Shown here piece by piece: positions 44,430-52,918 of a stretch of DNA of 64,000 nucleotides (position 1 is its first letter; every line of letters starts with the position of its first letter). A program made the position numbers and the translations under genes. The DNA lies in contig NZ_LMPU01000001.1 in the NCBI RefSeq assembly GCF_001423945.1, positions 989,971-1,053,970 on the forward strand. The letters run 5' to 3'. Below the pieces are notes generated by a model, which saw nothing but the letters and a program-made list of their open reading frames with translations, did no database searches and was not told the origin of the DNA. The DNA comes from Pedobacter sp. Leaf194 (GTDB taxonomy: Bacteria > Bacteroidota > Bacteroidia > Sphingobacteriales > Sphingobacteriaceae).

Positions 44430-45225
44430 TCGCGATTCTACTTTCTAATAAATTGCTTGCTTTGCGCTCTATAGAGGTTCTGCAGAAAATTGCCGAATTC
44501 TTAGAATAGGAAGGCAATATTGGAATAATATGCAGTAAGGTGAATTCGTTTTAAGGATTACGAGAGATCAAGCTTAAAGTTTAGTTTACCTTCTGAATTA
44601 AAATTTTATTTTTATATTTTTCCACAGGCATTGTTATTTGCTATTTGTTAACCGAGCATTGTAGGTATTAACACTTCATCCCCCCGCTTCGGTTTGAGAT
44701 GAAGTTAAAGGGATTTCCCGCTTCAACCTGTAAAACATCCTGCGTGAATCAAACGAGAAAGCACTCTCAATCAATACCCGTGACAGGGAAATTGAACTTG
44801 TCAAATTCGATAAATTTCAATTCTAGACATAGTAATCCCAACGACAGAATTCGTTTTAGAAGACCTTTTAAATGGGTTTAATGAATTATTATCGATCCGA
44901 TAACACCTAGTATTAAATCGAAAATTCCTAAAGCAGCGGCCTTAAAATCAATGTTTTATCCATCATACACCAGTTTCCTTTTAAAGAAACCACAATTAAT
45001 CAAATCAATACTGAGTGACTGATACGACAGATGTTCTATATGCCATAACGTTATTCGGAACACGATTCCTTAATGAAAGCAGTTAATGACAGGGAGTAAC
45101 TCTGGTAAAGGTAAGGCTCAAAAAACCCAGCTCAGTATTGATTAATTCTTAAAGGAACACATAAGCACCTCAGTCGGGATGCTTTTTCTATTTACACCAA
45201 GTTTCACATTTAAAACTCTTACAAG
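44430..45225. other. Long non-coding, hairpin-rich region of the island
   Basis: 796 bp without a convincing gene; a 60-codon ORF at 44699-44881 has no supporting features. It holds a hairpin ACTTCATC/GATGAAGT (44673-44680 with 44698-44705) and a long inverted repeat (44972-45160, listed separately). It also has a weak terminator-like stem AAGCA/TGCTTTTT (45163-45186) before the next gene. It could be a structured RNA, a transfer origin or a replication origin; none can be proven from sequence. Confidence 0.45.
44972..45160. repeat. Long inverted repeat with 115-nt spacer
   Basis: AATCAATACTGAG (45003-45015) pairs perfectly with CTCAGTATTGATT (45131-45143). Beyond this core, the outer flanks also resemble each other in inverted orientation (TTCCTTTTAAAGAA left; TTCTTAAAGGAA right), extending each arm with gaps. 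Together they could fold into one large stem-loop upstream of the 45226 gene. Confidence 0.6.
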
Positions 45226-45741
45226 ATGAAAGCGACAGCAAGAACGCAAAAGACGGCACACCCGCAAACACAATTCGTTGTAATTAACGAACAGCAATTA
45301 TTAGTAAACACCCAGGTACAGAAGGCATACAACTTAATCGTTGATGCAGCAGTTGAACAACTACGTAAATTCGATTTGGTCAAATACAGGACGTATGCAA
45401 CCGTTGACCATTTAAAGAATGAGTACAAAAGCAACATGATTTCAGAACACCTAAATTACTTCTGGAACATTACCTTATCTAACAGCAAGGAAGGCAAGTC
45501 ATATATTTTTGTAGATCTCGGGGGTGAAGCTTTAGAACGTTTCGGTAATGGTCTAACAAACCAATTTCTTAGAAAGGCGTATGAAATTACCCATTCTAAC
45601 GATAATACCATTGGTATTGAATATGCACTTAGAATTAACTTTAAAGAGGCTGATCAGCATCATAACTTCTTTTATCGTCGTATAGCAGAAGGAGAGTCGA
45701 ACTACGTGAGCATAGCAACAGTCGACAAACTTGAATCATAA
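45226..45741 (+). CDS. Hypothetical island protein, 171 residues
   Basis: A soluble protein with a basic, Gln/Thr-rich N-terminus (MKATARTQKTAHPQT). The remainder is mixed alpha/beta ('NYFWNITLSNSKEGKSYIFVDLGGEALERFGNGLTNQFLRKAYEI'). No family is recognised. Its transcript is bounded by the large inverted repeat upstream and a good terminator downstream. Confidence 0.6.
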   Translation: MKATARTQKTAHPQTQFVVINEQQLLVNTQVQKAYNLIVDAAVEQLRKFDLVKYRTYATVDHLKNEYKSNMISEHLNYFWNITLSNSKEGKSYIFVDLGGEALERFGNGLTNQFLRKAYEITHSNDNTIGIEYALRINFKEADQHHNFFYRRIAEGESNYVSIATVDKLES

Positions 45742-45768
45742 AATAGAGCGCAGAAATGCGCTTTATTT
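45741..45768 (+). terminator. Intrinsic terminator
   Basis: A 12-bp stem including one G-U pair, closed by a GAAA tetraloop (core AGCGCA-GAAA-TGCGCT) and ending in TTATTT, begins at the stop codon of the 45226 gene. Confidence 0.82.
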
Positions 45769-45878
45769 AAATTTGCTTATTATCTTTACGACTGCATCAA
45801 TCCCAATATTTTATAGATAAACAAAGCAATTTAAAATTAATTAACATATAGATATTTAGCGTAAGCTATCAGTTCTTG

Positions 45879-45993
45879 TCTAAGGAATCGGCAAAATTAC
45901 AAAGACAACAAGAGCAGATGAGTTCACGCCTACGCATAAAGCGTAGGTGCTGACTTGTTTGTTGTTGTCGGGTTTTTTGCCGAACCTCTTAGA
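45879..45993. other. 115-nt extended stem-loop
   Basis: Successive segments pair in order: TCTAAG (45879-45884) with CTTAGA (45988-45993), a CGGCAAAA block with TTTTTTGCCG, GACAACAA with TTGTTGTC, and CCTACGC (45929-45935) with GCGTAGG (45941-45947) around an ATAAA loop. Small bulges separate the helices. Such a long, interrupted hairpin looks like a structured RNA or a DNA-processing site. It lies 77 bp before the 46070 gene. Confidence 0.65.
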
Positions 45994-46069
45994 CGCAGAC
46001 ATAGCTCAGTCCTGCGCTTTATGCATTCTTAACCATCGAGAGGACTATCGAATCAAACTCTCAATCCCC

Positions 46070-47071
46070 ATGACGGAGGACATTCTTAAACCCTTTTCTA
46101 GCTTCGGCTTCTTAAATTACAGTATGGTTAAACCATATACAGATGTTATCAATGATTTTATTAAGAGAACAAATAACTTTGCAGTAAGTGGCTCTAGGAA
46201 TGATTTCCTTAATAAGTACAGCCAAAAGCTGATTTCAACCAACAAACATGGAAATACCCTAAGCAACGCTTACAAATTGAACACCGACATTAGTTTCCAG
46301 TTTGAACAAGAAGCTGGACAACACATAATTGAGAGATTTAATATTGTTTTCCCCTATGATAATTATATCTATGTTACATGGATAAAAACCTTGCGCGAGA
46401 ACAGTGAATACGAATGTATCGATTTTAACGCCAATGTGTTTATTACCAAGATGCATCCAACGCCAGTCCCAAAGCTTGAATTGAAGGAAAAGTTTGAACC
46501 ACTTTATGAAGGACCAGAAGAAGTACATCGTCAATATGCGCCACGTAAAATACCGACACTGCTTTCAGTACCTAAGGGAGGAACAAGGAGTTACAACCAT
46601 ATTGGTATTGGACAGCTCAAGATTGCGATTCAGCAGCCTCAAGGAAATAAGATGTCTATTGGAATAACACTGAGTAATGTATTTAACGGGATTGCTGAAG
46701 TACGTGATTCTATTGGAGACAGTATAAAGTCATTATATCAAGCCAGCGGTATAGATATAAAATGCAAACATTACGACCAGAATTTAACGATAACATTTGG
46801 GGAATTTGAATTATTGAAGAATTCAGACAGATACCATCACATTCTGAATGCGAAACCTTACTTTGAAGGTGGAGTGCAAAGATTCCCTGGGAACTACTCC
46901 TATAATGAGTTTAGATTGGCAAAAGAATGGAAGGAACGTATGATAGCGCAATTCTTTACAGATTGCCAAAGTCTTCATAGAGGCTTGATTGAAACTTGCA
47001 TTGATGCAGGAATTACGACAATCAAATACGCCATCGGAAGCTATGAAATGTGTACCGTGAAACTAATTTGA
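46070..47071 (+). CDS. Hypothetical island protein, 333 residues
   Basis: I place the start at the ATG at 46070 (MTEDILKPF); an upstream in-frame start at 45947 lies within the large stem-loop and adds a sequence with no homologous look. The protein is soluble, with segments 'FDFNANVFITKMHPTPVPKLELKEKFEPLYEG' and 'HIGIGQLKIAIQQPQGNKMSIGITLSNVFNGIAEVRDSIG'. I recognise no domain. Its stop overlaps the next start by 1 bp (TGATG), so the two are coupled. Confidence 0.6.
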   Translation: MTEDILKPFSSFGFLNYSMVKPYTDVINDFIKRTNNFAVSGSRNDFLNKYSQKLISTNKHGNTLSNAYKLNTDISFQFEQEAGQHIIERFNIVFPYDNYIYVTWIKTLRENSEYECIDFNANVFITKMHPTPVPKLELKEKFEPLYEGPEEVHRQYAPRKIPTLLSVPKGGTRSYNHIGIGQLKIAIQQPQGNKMSIGITLSNVFNGIAEVRDSIGDSIKSLYQASGIDIKCKHYDQNLTITFGEFELLKNSDRYHHILNAKPYFEGGVQRFPGNYSYNEFRLAKEWKERMIAQFFTDCQSLHRGLIETCIDAGITTIKYAIGSYEMCTVKLI

Positions 47072-47508
47072 TGATGATTTACGTTTTTATAATATTAACT
47101 ACGGTTTTAATTATATTCAGCTTATCTTTATATAGCCAAAGACTTCAAAAGAAACAATCGGTGAAAGCAAATGCCCCTTTATCCCCGCTTAACAATTGGG
47201 GTTTACGTGACGATTTAGACCAAACGAATACCATCGCACCTTGGGATGCAGTATTGAAAGCTACTTTAGCCGACCCCAGCGAAATAAATTTACCCTTAGA
47301 TGCCTACAACCACTATCAGGTTTGGAACTACGACTATGAAACAAAATCACCTCCAGAAGTGAAACGCTACAATCTTGACGATTTAGTCTTTGTTGATTGG
47401 AGAAGTTCAGCAGAATCTTGGAATCATTTAGCCGGCAGACAAGGCTATATTGTTATCAGTAAAAGCGAGAAGAAGCAAATAGATTTTATTGTCACCATTA
47501 TGAGTTGA
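47071..47508 (+). CDS. Single-helix membrane protein of the island
   Basis: 145 residues from the ATG at 47071. One N-terminal membrane helix at about 3-22 is followed by a hydrophilic domain rich in Trp and Asp ('NNWGLRDDLDQTNTIAPWDAVLKATLADP', 'FVDWRSSAESWNHLAGRQGYIVIS'). It is translationally coupled to the preceding gene, suggesting a soluble/membrane pair. Family not recognised. Confidence 0.6.
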   Translation: MMIYVFIILTTVLIIFSLSLYSQRLQKKQSVKANAPLSPLNNWGLRDDLDQTNTIAPWDAVLKATLADPSEINLPLDAYNHYQVWNYDYETKSPPEVKRYNLDDLVFVDWRSSAESWNHLAGRQGYIVISKSEKKQIDFIVTIMS

Positions 47509-47652
47509 TCGATTAAAGGCGTAACATTGTTGACACCTCTATACTTCAGATGGATTGCTTCAAGATCCTGACTTAGTAAGACTCAAAAGGAAACTGAGGC
47601 TCAAGACCTATCAGAAGTTTAAAGTCGGAATCTAAGTAATGCAAATGAAGGA

Positions 47653-47713
47653 GGTCGAGTTGATTTATAATACCGCAAGGTTAATGACCTATAGGGCGCT
47701 TTAAAACTCGACC
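47653..47713 (+). ncRNA. Candidate bridge-RNA-type hairpin upstream of IS110 transposase
   Basis: In the 233-bp non-coding leader of the transposase, GGTCGAGTT (47653-47661) pairs with AACTCGACC (47705-47713). A smaller hairpin AGGT-TAATG-ACCT (47678-47690) lies inside its 43-nt loop. IS110-group elements encode a bridge RNA in their non-coding end. This stem with an internal loop is at the expected position, but assignment is inference. Confidence 0.4.
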
Positions 47714-47741
47714 GCAACAGAGGTGTTGTAACTTAAATAAC

Positions 47742-48860
47742 ATGGGAACAGAATTAACAAGGAAGTTTAAGTTTTACATCGGGATCGACGTTTCTAAATC
47801 ATTCTTTGATTATGTCATTACCCAAGGAAAGACTGTATTACATCATAAGCAGGTTTTAAATAAGGACAGTGAAATAGAATCCCTTATTTTGGATTTGAAA
47901 CAGATTGCAGGGTTCAAATTATCCAATGCGGTGTTTGGAATGGAACATAGTGGGCTTTATTGCAATGCGCTTCTCCATGCACTTCATAAAAAGAAAGCGA
48001 AAATTGTGCATGAGAATGCCAATATGATACGTAACTCTTTAGGGAATCTCCGAGGCAAGACAGATAAAATAGATGCCGGGAGGATTGCAGAATACTTGTA
48101 TAAATGCCGAGAAGGTTTAAAATTCTGGGAACCGAAGCGACAGATACTGAATCAGCTCGCTAGTCTTGCCTCGCTAAGAGAAAGACTTATCGCAACTAAA
48201 AACATCCTTGATATGCCTCTTAAGGAAATGTCAAAGTTTGCAACTAAAGAGATCATTGAACAAACCCGTCACCACTGTCAGGCAAGCCTTCTTGCGCTAA
48301 ACCTGAATATAGCTGACATAGATAATTCTATTAAATTAATCTGGTCTGGGGACGAATACCTCAGCGTTAAAATGAAACAGATGATGTCGGTACCATATGT
48401 GGGGAAGACTACAGCATTACAGATTTTAATCAAAACAAATGAGCTTATAGATATAAATGACCCCCGTAAGTTTGCCGCCTTCTGCGGAGTTGCTCCATAT
48501 CCTCATAAATCTGGAACCACAGTTAACAAAAGAACAAGAACATCGAGTATGGCAGATAAGAAAATGAAAGCTTTGATTCACATCTGCGCACTCGGCTCGA
48601 TAAAGACAAAGGGGGAATTTCGGACATATTATGATCGAAAAACTGTTGGAGAAGGGAAGAATGGGATGTTGGTATTGAATGCAATCCGATTCAAATTGTT
48701 GCTAAGGATATTTGCTTGCGTTAACGGGAATAGAATGTATCAGGCGGAGTACATTCCGACACCTAAGAGAATTATTTCACAGTTCTCTTTACTGAATGTG
48801 GATGTGCTTCAGATGAAACATGTGTTTTGTTTCAACACGAAGAGAGTGTTTTCATCCTAA
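47742..48860 (+). CDS. IS110-family transposase
   Basis: 372 residues. The N-terminal RuvC-like DEDD domain starts FYIGIDVSKSFFDY and includes 'AVFGMEHSGLY' and 'LRGKTDKIDAGRIAEYL'. The C-terminal transposase_20 domain has 'MMSVPYVGKTTALQILIKT' and 'KFAAFCGVAPYPHKSGTT', with the catalytic Ser region in 'RTSSMADKKMK'. It looks full length. A different, diverged IS110 enzyme sits at 56634-57665. Family members insert without terminal inverted repeats, guided by a bridge RNA, so element ends cannot be read directly. Confidence 0.93.
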   Translation: MGTELTRKFKFYIGIDVSKSFFDYVITQGKTVLHHKQVLNKDSEIESLILDLKQIAGFKLSNAVFGMEHSGLYCNALLHALHKKKAKIVHENANMIRNSLGNLRGKTDKIDAGRIAEYLYKCREGLKFWEPKRQILNQLASLASLRERLIATKNILDMPLKEMSKFATKEIIEQTRHHCQASLLALNLNIADIDNSIKLIWSGDEYLSVKMKQMMSVPYVGKTTALQILIKTNELIDINDPRKFAAFCGVAPYPHKSGTTVNKRTRTSSMADKKMKALIHICALGSIKTKGEFRTYYDRKTVGEGKNGMLVLNAIRFKLLLRIFACVNGNRMYQAEYIPTPKRIISQFSLLNVDVLQMKHVFCFNTKRVFSS

Positions 48861-48862
48861 AT

Positions 48863-48907
48863 CCATTCCTCTCTCCAAAACGGTGGCTTAAGTGGAGAAA
48901 GGAATGG
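48863..48907. terminator. Long hairpin after the IS110 transposase
   Basis: CCATTCCTCTCTCCA (48863-48877) pairs with TGGAGAAAGGAATGG (48893-48907), 15 bp with one mismatch, 2 bp after the transposase stop and followed by TTTGTCTTT. It lies between the convergent IS110 gene and the 53-residue gene and could terminate both or mark the element's 3' side. Confidence 0.65.
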
Positions 48908-48914
48908 TTTGTCT

Positions 48915-49076
48915 TTAAACTTGGTTTCGACGCTTAAGCTCTTCATGTATGTCTCTTAAAATATCATTTCTTTCTTCATTGGACTTTCGTATGCCTGCCA
49001 ATATTGTAAAGAATAAATATATAAATCCTATTACCGCCAATATATAGAGTATAGGGATCAATGCAAATAATGCCAT
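48915..49076 (-). CDS. Small single-helix membrane protein, 53 residues
   Basis: A minus-strand ORF from ATG (complement of 49074-49076) encodes a hydrophobic helix at about 2-28 (ALFALIPILYILAVIGF) followed by a charged amphipathic tail (KSNEERNDILRDIHEELKRR). This helix-plus-coil layout is typical of genuine small membrane proteins. No family is recognised. Confidence 0.55.
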   Translation of the reverse strand: MALFALIPILYILAVIGFIYLFFTILAGIRKSNEERNDILRDIHEELKRRNQV

Positions 49077-49673
49077 AGTGAGTTAAATTAGATTTTCCAA
49101 ATATATTAAAAGTCATTACATCCTACAACCAATCCCACCCCAACTTTGCTGCTTACAGCGGGAATGGGATTGGTTTAGTCTTTAGATTAGTGGTTCAGCA
49201 ACAGTTAGCTTTCTTTTAAGTTTCTGCGGTTACTTTTAGTCAGTGGTGAGTCGGTTGGGGCATTGCAAACTCGATTAGGAAGATCGGTATTCGGCGAGGT
49301 TAATGCCACTTAAAACACACGCCAGTCGCTCCGCTTGATGTCATGGTTTTAATTTTGGCAAAGCAGTCGCCTCATGAAAGCTCTCTTATATTTATCTAGG
49401 ATTGGCTACGATCATAAATTCACTCCGCTGCATCCTGGATAAATCTAATTGCTTTCTCAGTTCAGCGTACCTGCGTGGTCGCTCAGGCTTCAGCTTGTCA
49501 TCATTGTTGATGATTTAAAGCACATGAATTTACAATTCAACAATGTCGCCAAGCATCGTGTTTTACTATCATAAAACATAACGTTGCATCGTCCTGCGGA
49601 CTTTACTGCAACGACCATCGCTCAATACGCATGTCGGTACGCAATTGACAAACTACTTTTCATAGGCAATAGA
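49077..49673. other. Non-coding stretch with several hairpins
   Basis: About 600 bp without a supportable gene. Inverted repeats include CCAATCCCA/TGGGATTGG (49129-49137 with 49165-49173) and a nested CGTTGCA..TGCAACG (49582-49588 with 49607-49613), which encloses GTCC-TGC-GGAC. It may contain IS110 ends or structured RNA; no further assignment. Confidence 0.45.
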
Positions 49674-50231
49674 CTAGAACGACCATCCTAAACTAATGCC
49701 GCCATATATTCTATAGAACACATCATCTCCCACTCTTTGCTTAGAATAATCATCTTGTACAATTGGGATTAATAGGCCCACACGATACATAAAACCACCT
49801 CGAGGTTTCTGGTGTCTGAAACCAGCCCTAATAATTGCAATCTTGGCAAACTTCGAAGTGTACTTTAGAACTTGATCTGAAGGGCCAAGCACGTAACCGT
49901 CCTTGATGCTTACCAAATTAAGCCCAAGGCCTAACTCAGGAAAGTTTTTCACGTTATCATCTCTACCCCAAAGGACATTAAGTTCCACGGGTATATTCAC
50001 ATTCCCAAAGGTATTATTTGCTCTGCGATCAATAATCGGTAAGTACATAATGCCGATTCTCGGAGCTAACTTGATTTGATTGTTCAAGGGAATTATTCTA
50101 TCATAATTAACAGAATAAAATACAGCATTCCCGCCTAACTCAATATATGTTGAGTTCCTTTTAGCGTTCTGGGCATTAGAATGAATGGTTAGGCATATTA
50201 GGCCTATAAATAGCGTGGCTTTTGCGAACAT
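49674..50231 (-). CDS. Small outer-membrane beta-barrel-like protein
   Basis: 185 residues. The signal peptide ends near IHSNAQN. The mature part has alternating hydrophobic strands ('STYIELGGNAVFYSVNYDRII', 'IKLAPRIGIMYLPI', 'VPVELNVLWG'-type segments) and a terminal Phe (GGISLGWSF), consistent with an 8-strand outer-membrane barrel. Such proteins are common and usually of unknown function. It is a single gene, divergent from the 50384 gene. Confidence 0.7.
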   Translation of the reverse strand: MFAKATLFIGLICLTIHSNAQNAKRNSTYIELGGNAVFYSVNYDRIIPLNNQIKLAPRIGIMYLPIIDRRANNTFGNVNIPVELNVLWGRDDNVKNFPELGLGLNLVSIKDGYVLGPSDQVLKYTSKFAKIAIIRAGFRHQKPRGGFMYRVGLLIPIVQDDYSKQRVGDDVFYRIYGGISLGWSF

Positions 50232-50342
50232 GATGGAGCATTTAGAGTATCAAACTTACCAAATATTTAATAGATCGAATCCCGTTGTTTCACAACTGCT
50301 GATTCTTACACATTTTCTCAGCTCGCAGGCGGCGAGCCGTGC

Positions 50343-50370
50343 GATATAGAACTTAATCATTATATTCGTG
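50343..50370 (+). promoter_or_regulatory. Promoter-like module shared with the 55789 gene
   Basis: A 28-bp stretch beginning GATATAGA matches 55744-55771 at 21 of 28 positions. The two end 14 and 18 bp before their start codons. The shared TATA..T..GT core may be the -7 element. A GCTCGC/GCGAGC hairpin (50321-50337) lies just upstream here. Confidence 0.45.
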
Positions 50371-50383
50371 CATAATTTAACCC

Positions 50384-51115
50384 ATGGATAAAACATCATT
50401 CCCATTAGTCATATTAAAGGAAATCAAAGTGCTAATGAAGGAATTGCACGCTCTATTAACAACCAATAATCAAATAATTGAAATCTACGATTACCCTAGC
50501 GCATTGATAGCATACAGGTCAATATCAGTAAATGAATTTTATTTTGACGTAATGGGACCAACAGTCATTGGTGATGAAATCATTTATAGACTTCATCTAT
50601 GCCCAACGGATGAGACTAATCAAGGTATAAGCAGTTACGATCTTAACATAAAGAATTTAACCATAAGATTTAAAGAATGGATTGAATTAATGAAAGAGTA
50701 TGACTCATTTTCATTTACAGATGATGATGTTATAACGAAACAATATGAGACCGAATTCTATTCTGATTGGGAAATTCTAGATGAGGATGCGGATGATAAA
50801 GCCTTTGAACCAGACAAGCAAGTTTTGCTATACAACTGGCTTACACTTTTGGAGCATGACTTGAAATCTAACGAAATGGTACAAGAAGATGACCAGATAG
50901 TTGAAGAAACTGCGCAATTAAGAGCAGATATACAAAACCTGACCAAACGTCAATTCATTCTACGTTTCGCTAAATTAATGTCGAAGGTCAAGAAAACAGG
51001 ACTTAAACTATTATATGATGTATTCGATATGGCTAAGAAAGAAGCCTTAAAGAAACTACTTTATGGAGGGATCGATGTAATTGGAGATATAACCCAACAC
51101 ATTCATCTTCTCTAA
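50384..51115 (+). CDS. Hypothetical island protein, 243 residues
   Basis: A soluble, acidic protein in its first two thirds ('FSFTDDDVITKQYETEFYSDWEILDEDADDKAFEPD') with a basic, helical C-terminus ('LSKVKKTGLKLLYDVFDMAKKEALKKLLYGG..'). I recognise no domain. It is a stand-alone gene convergent with the YbjQ-domain gene. Confidence 0.6.
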   Translation: MDKTSFPLVILKEIKVLMKELHALLTTNNQIIEIYDYPSALIAYRSISVNEFYFDVMGPTVIGDEIIYRLHLCPTDETNQGISSYDLNIKNLTIRFKEWIELMKEYDSFSFTDDDVITKQYETEFYSDWEILDEDADDKAFEPDKQVLLYNWLTLLEHDLKSNEMVQEDDQIVEETAQLRADIQNLTKRQFILRFAKLMSKVKKTGLKLLYDVFDMAKKEALKKLLYGGIDVIGDITQHIHLL

Positions 51116-51145
51116 TAATTCTGGTTCCTGTTTACCCATATGATA

Positions 51146-51802
51146 TTAGCTAATTCCAAACTCTGGAAACTTAATTAACTTCAATTGATTTAATTCGTTC
51201 GCCTTGGCTTTAAGCATTTCAATATCATCACGTTTATCAGCCAATACATTATTCAAGTTGAGATTTATAGCAGTTCCAGCCATACAAACCATTAGCATTG
51301 CCTTTGCACCGCCAACTTCTGAATAATCAATATCAGTTGCAATAATAGCATTGCCGCCTATTAACAAACATTTATATCTAAGCTTCTGTTTACATATTTC
51401 CTCACCAGAGTACAATTTGTTAATCAAAGTATCTGATTGCCCGCCAGTGAAATCAGCCCAAGAACCTGACATTTCAGAGAAGAATCCAGTGCCAGACACA
51501 GATTGAGCAGTCACGATATCAAGGATATCATAGCTCCAGTTTAGTGGACTATTAGCTGTAATGATTGGTATGAGATCGATCTTCGTGAATATTTCTTTAA
51601 TTAGGGCATCCTTTTTAGATGCAATCTCCTGTTTGTAAGTTTCAATTAGCGCAGGGCCACATTCATTTGCATTACAGTAAGCCTCACTATTAGGAAAGTT
51701 AAACTGATTAATAAACGCATTAGTAGAATCTTTTAGAATGATCCGAGTGGTCATGAGTCCATCTAGTTTCTTTTGACAATGAGGACAATGTTTATAAGAC
51801 AT
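51146..51802 (-). CDS. Zinc-ribbon plus YbjQ/UPF0145-domain protein
   Basis: 218 residues. The N-terminus has a CPHC pair (Cys6, Cys9) and a later YCNANEC segment, suggesting a zinc-binding start. The YbjQ-like domain at about 88-185 contains 'YDILDIVTAQSVSGTGFFSEMSGSWADFTGGQSDTLINKL' and 'GGNAIIATDIDYSEVGG', the two usual blocks of this pentameric fold. Molecular function of YbjQ proteins is unknown. Its island location and Zn-finger fusion are less usual. Confidence 0.75.
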   Translation of the reverse strand: MSYKHCPHCQKKLDGLMTTRIILKDSTNAFINQFNFPNSEAYCNANECGPALIETYKQEIASKKDALIKEIFTKIDLIPIITANSPLNWSYDILDIVTAQSVSGTGFFSEMSGSWADFTGGQSDTLINKLYSGEEICKQKLRYKCLLIGGNAIIATDIDYSEVGGAKAMLMVCMAGTAINLNLNNVLADKRDDIEMLKAKANELNQLKLIKFPEFGIS

Positions 51803-52040
51803 ATAGTTTATTTAGTCAACCAATATAGCAAGTAAAGAATGAAGACTATTATGGTTTCCCGTATTTAAATGCAATTGACAGTAACTAACCTTTTATTATC
51901 TATAAGATATTAAGTTGAATTTAACTGTTTAATTACATTGCATGAGAAACTATATACCGCCTAGTTGTTGAAATTATATTGTAGATGTCCATTTGGAACT
52001 AACTGCTGTATACTTCTCGTAACATGTTTAAGCATTCTAT

Positions 52041-52068
52041 AGAAATATTTATTTCAATAAGTATTTCT
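52041..52068. promoter_or_regulatory. Near-perfect palindrome before the 52094 gene
   Basis: Two 13-nt arms (52041-52053 and 52056-52068) are complementary at 12 of 13 positions around a 2-nt centre. The palindrome ends 25 bp before the start codon, a likely operator or 5' hairpin for the two-gene unit. Confidence 0.55.
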
Positions 52069-52093
52069 TACCTTGTCATCAATTAATCTAAAT

Positions 52094-52918
52094 ATGCCTC
52101 AAGAAATAAAATTTATTATCCGCTATACAGGCGGAACAGCTGATGACCGTCGATTAGATTTATACGATGCGTCAAGGTCAATGGCTGGATTGGCCAAAGC
52201 TCTTTCTATAACTGTTCATGCTTTACTGAATGATGGAGAGGTAAAACGCAAGGGAGATTCTACACATGGAGTCAATTTTCTACTCCATCCATCTCGACAG
52301 GGGAGCTTCATCGAATTTGTCAGTATTATCTTTGAAGATGATGTTATTAAAGGTATTGGAGCTTCAATCCTTTCCGCTGCATTTTGGGACTTTATCAAAT
52401 ATACATGGAGGGAAGCGACTGGCCGTGAAGGAGAATTAGAAGAGCCTAGCACTAGAAGAATTGTGAATAGGAACCCATCTTATGAAGATGAGATATCTAG
52501 GTCATTAGAGAATCCCCTACAAGAGCTGCATCGACCGATCGCAAATGATAATGATATTAAAATAGAAATAACGAGACCTAGAGTTGGTGTGGTTGTGGAA
52601 TTTAATAGAGCTACACTTGACTACGTAATGTCTGAGGAGGATCCAGTTATTGAATCAGATGTGTTCGGCAACGTCACCAAATATAATAACTTAAGTGGAA
52701 TTGGCAGATTTTACGATAATGTACGAGAAAAGACAGTTTCTTTTCATTCAAGTCAACTCGATGATGAACAAAAGCGTACACTGACTTGGTCATTGCACAA
52801 TTCAAACGGAAACAATGCGGCAGGGAAGATTTTAATTGACGTACAGGTAATAAAAACACACGCTGGTCACATCAAAAGATATACGATAACTGATGCTAGG
52901 CGACAGAATCAAAATTGA
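52094..52918 (+). CDS. Hypothetical soluble protein of a two-gene island unit
   Basis: 274 residues from the ATG at 52094; a TTG seven codons upstream is less likely. The sequence is soluble, with a conserved-looking N-terminal half ('FIIRYTGGTADDRRLDLYDASRSMAGLAKAL', 'HGVNFLLHPSRQGSFIEFVSII') and one moderately hydrophobic segment (about 103-118). I recall similar uncharacterised proteins in bacterial accessory regions but cannot name a family with certainty. The next gene overlaps its 3' end by 26 bp. Confidence 0.65.
   Translation: MPQEIKFIIRYTGGTADDRRLDLYDASRSMAGLAKALSITVHALLNDGEVKRKGDSTHGVNFLLHPSRQGSFIEFVSIIFEDDVIKGIGASILSAAFWDFIKYTWREATGREGELEEPSTRRIVNRNPSYEDEISRSLENPLQELHRPIANDNDIKIEITRPRVGVVVEFNRATLDYVMSEEDPVIESDVFGNVTKYNNLSGIGRFYDNVREKTVSFHSSQLDDEQKRTLTWSLHNSNGNNAAGKILIDVQVIKTHAGHIKRYTITDARRQNQN

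Noticed and set aside
44699..44881. 60-codon ORF in the island's non-coding region
   Set aside because: Low-complexity Ser/Asn/Arg composition, no upstream signal, and it overlaps hairpin structure.
45879..45993. Retron msr-msd region
   Set aside because: The fold is suggestive but no reverse transcriptase gene lies in the window.
45947..46069. Longer start for the 46070 gene
   Set aside because: The extra 41 codons arise from the right arm of the large stem-loop and would begin inside it.
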